A DNA stretch of 6,401 bases from Pseudomonadota bacterium (GTDB lineage: Bacteria; Pseudomonadota; Gammaproteobacteria; Xanthomonadales; Xanthomonadaceae). Below the pieces are notes generated by a model. It saw nothing but the letters and a program-made list of their open reading frames with translations, did not search any database and was not told where the DNA came from. How positions within the stretch are numbered: position 1 is the first letter of the stretch; each line of letters begins with the position of its first letter. Shown one piece after another: positions 6,299 to 6,401 of the stretch. The translations under genes were made by a program, and so were the position numbers. Location: contig JAFAFD010000062.1 of NCBI GenBank assembly GCA_023423675.1, positions 1-6,401 of the forward strand, given 5' to 3'.

Positions 6299-6401
6299 GG
6301 GCAGTAGCCTCGGTCAAGACGCCGCGCCCATCGCCGCCTACACTGCGCGGCCTGTTCTCTCCCCCGAAGAACCTGATATGCGCAACAACCCGATGGCCCT
6401 G
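6299..6401. repeat. Right arm of the large inverted repeat
   Basis: This is the mirror copy of 6119-6221, with one mismatch at 6349. It lies 4 nt from the central REP dimer (6295-6298), whereas the left arm lies 15 nt from it (6222-6236). The arm reaches the window edge and includes the start of a second, plus-strand copy of the transporter gene. Confidence 0.95.
6378..6401 (+). CDS. Start of a second, divergent EamA transporter copy (partial)
   Basis: ATG at 6378 opens a frame reading MRNNPMAL before the window ends. All 24 bases and the 5' leader are identical to those of the transporter at 5192-6142, apart from the one change at 6349. This implies a divergently oriented duplicate whose remaining codons are outside the window. 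It could also be an assembly fold-back or a short duplicated 5' end without a full gene. Confidence 0.5.

Noticed and set aside
5201..6307. Plus-strand frame of 368 codons opposite the EamA gene
   Set aside because: It is antisense to a clear ten-helix transporter, its translation is Gln/His/Arg-rich, and it runs through the REP dimer.
6119..6401. Invertible promoter switch or insertion-sequence ends
   Set aside because: The inverted arms contain coding starts and no recombinase or transposase is visible. Flipping the short centre would change little because it is itself nearly palindromic, and no target-site duplications were seen.

Overview
The window is high-GC proteobacterial DNA. It most likely comes from Stenotrophomonas or a close xanthomonad. 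The reasons are the thrA-thrB-thrC order with a threonine-rich leader peptide, and 23-nt palindromes that begin with GTAG (4-nt head, 8-bp stem, 3-nt loop), which match the SMAG-type REP elements described in Stenotrophomonas maltophilia. The genus is an inference; the gene identities rest on clear motifs.

Layout: bases 1-82 hold a head-to-head pair of GTAG REP units, the first cut by the window edge. They lie just past the end of a minus-strand threonine operon: thrC (threonine synthase, stop at 100), thrB (homoserine kinase, 1419-2333) and thrA (fused aspartokinase/homoserine dehydrogenase, start at 4834). The three genes overlap or nearly touch, which suggests translational coupling. Together they convert aspartate to threonine apart from the aspartate-semialdehyde dehydrogenase step, which is not encoded here.

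Between thrA and the next gene is a control region of about 350 bp. It holds a promoter with a perfect TTGACA -35 box and a 44-codon leader gene (thrL, 4919-5053) that carries 7 Thr and 3 Ile codons within 11 codons. Two mutually exclusive hairpins follow, as expected for ribosome-mediated attenuation, and a small hairpin covers the thrA Shine-Dalgarno. Promoter spacing places the thrL ATG at or next to the predicted transcription start, and no Shine-Dalgarno precedes it, so thrL may be translated leaderless.

Upstream on the same strand is a ten-helix EamA/DMT-family transporter gene (5192-6142). Its 5' end is part of a large inverted repeat. Bases 6119-6221 match the reverse complement of 6299-6401 at 102 of 103 positions, so a second plus-strand gene begins at 6378 with the same first eight codons and runs out of the window. 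A tail-to-tail GTAG REP dimer sits at the centre. The repeat is either a recent inverted duplication of the transporter or an assembly fold-back. The unequal inner spacers (15 versus 4 nt) and the one mismatch favour real sequence.
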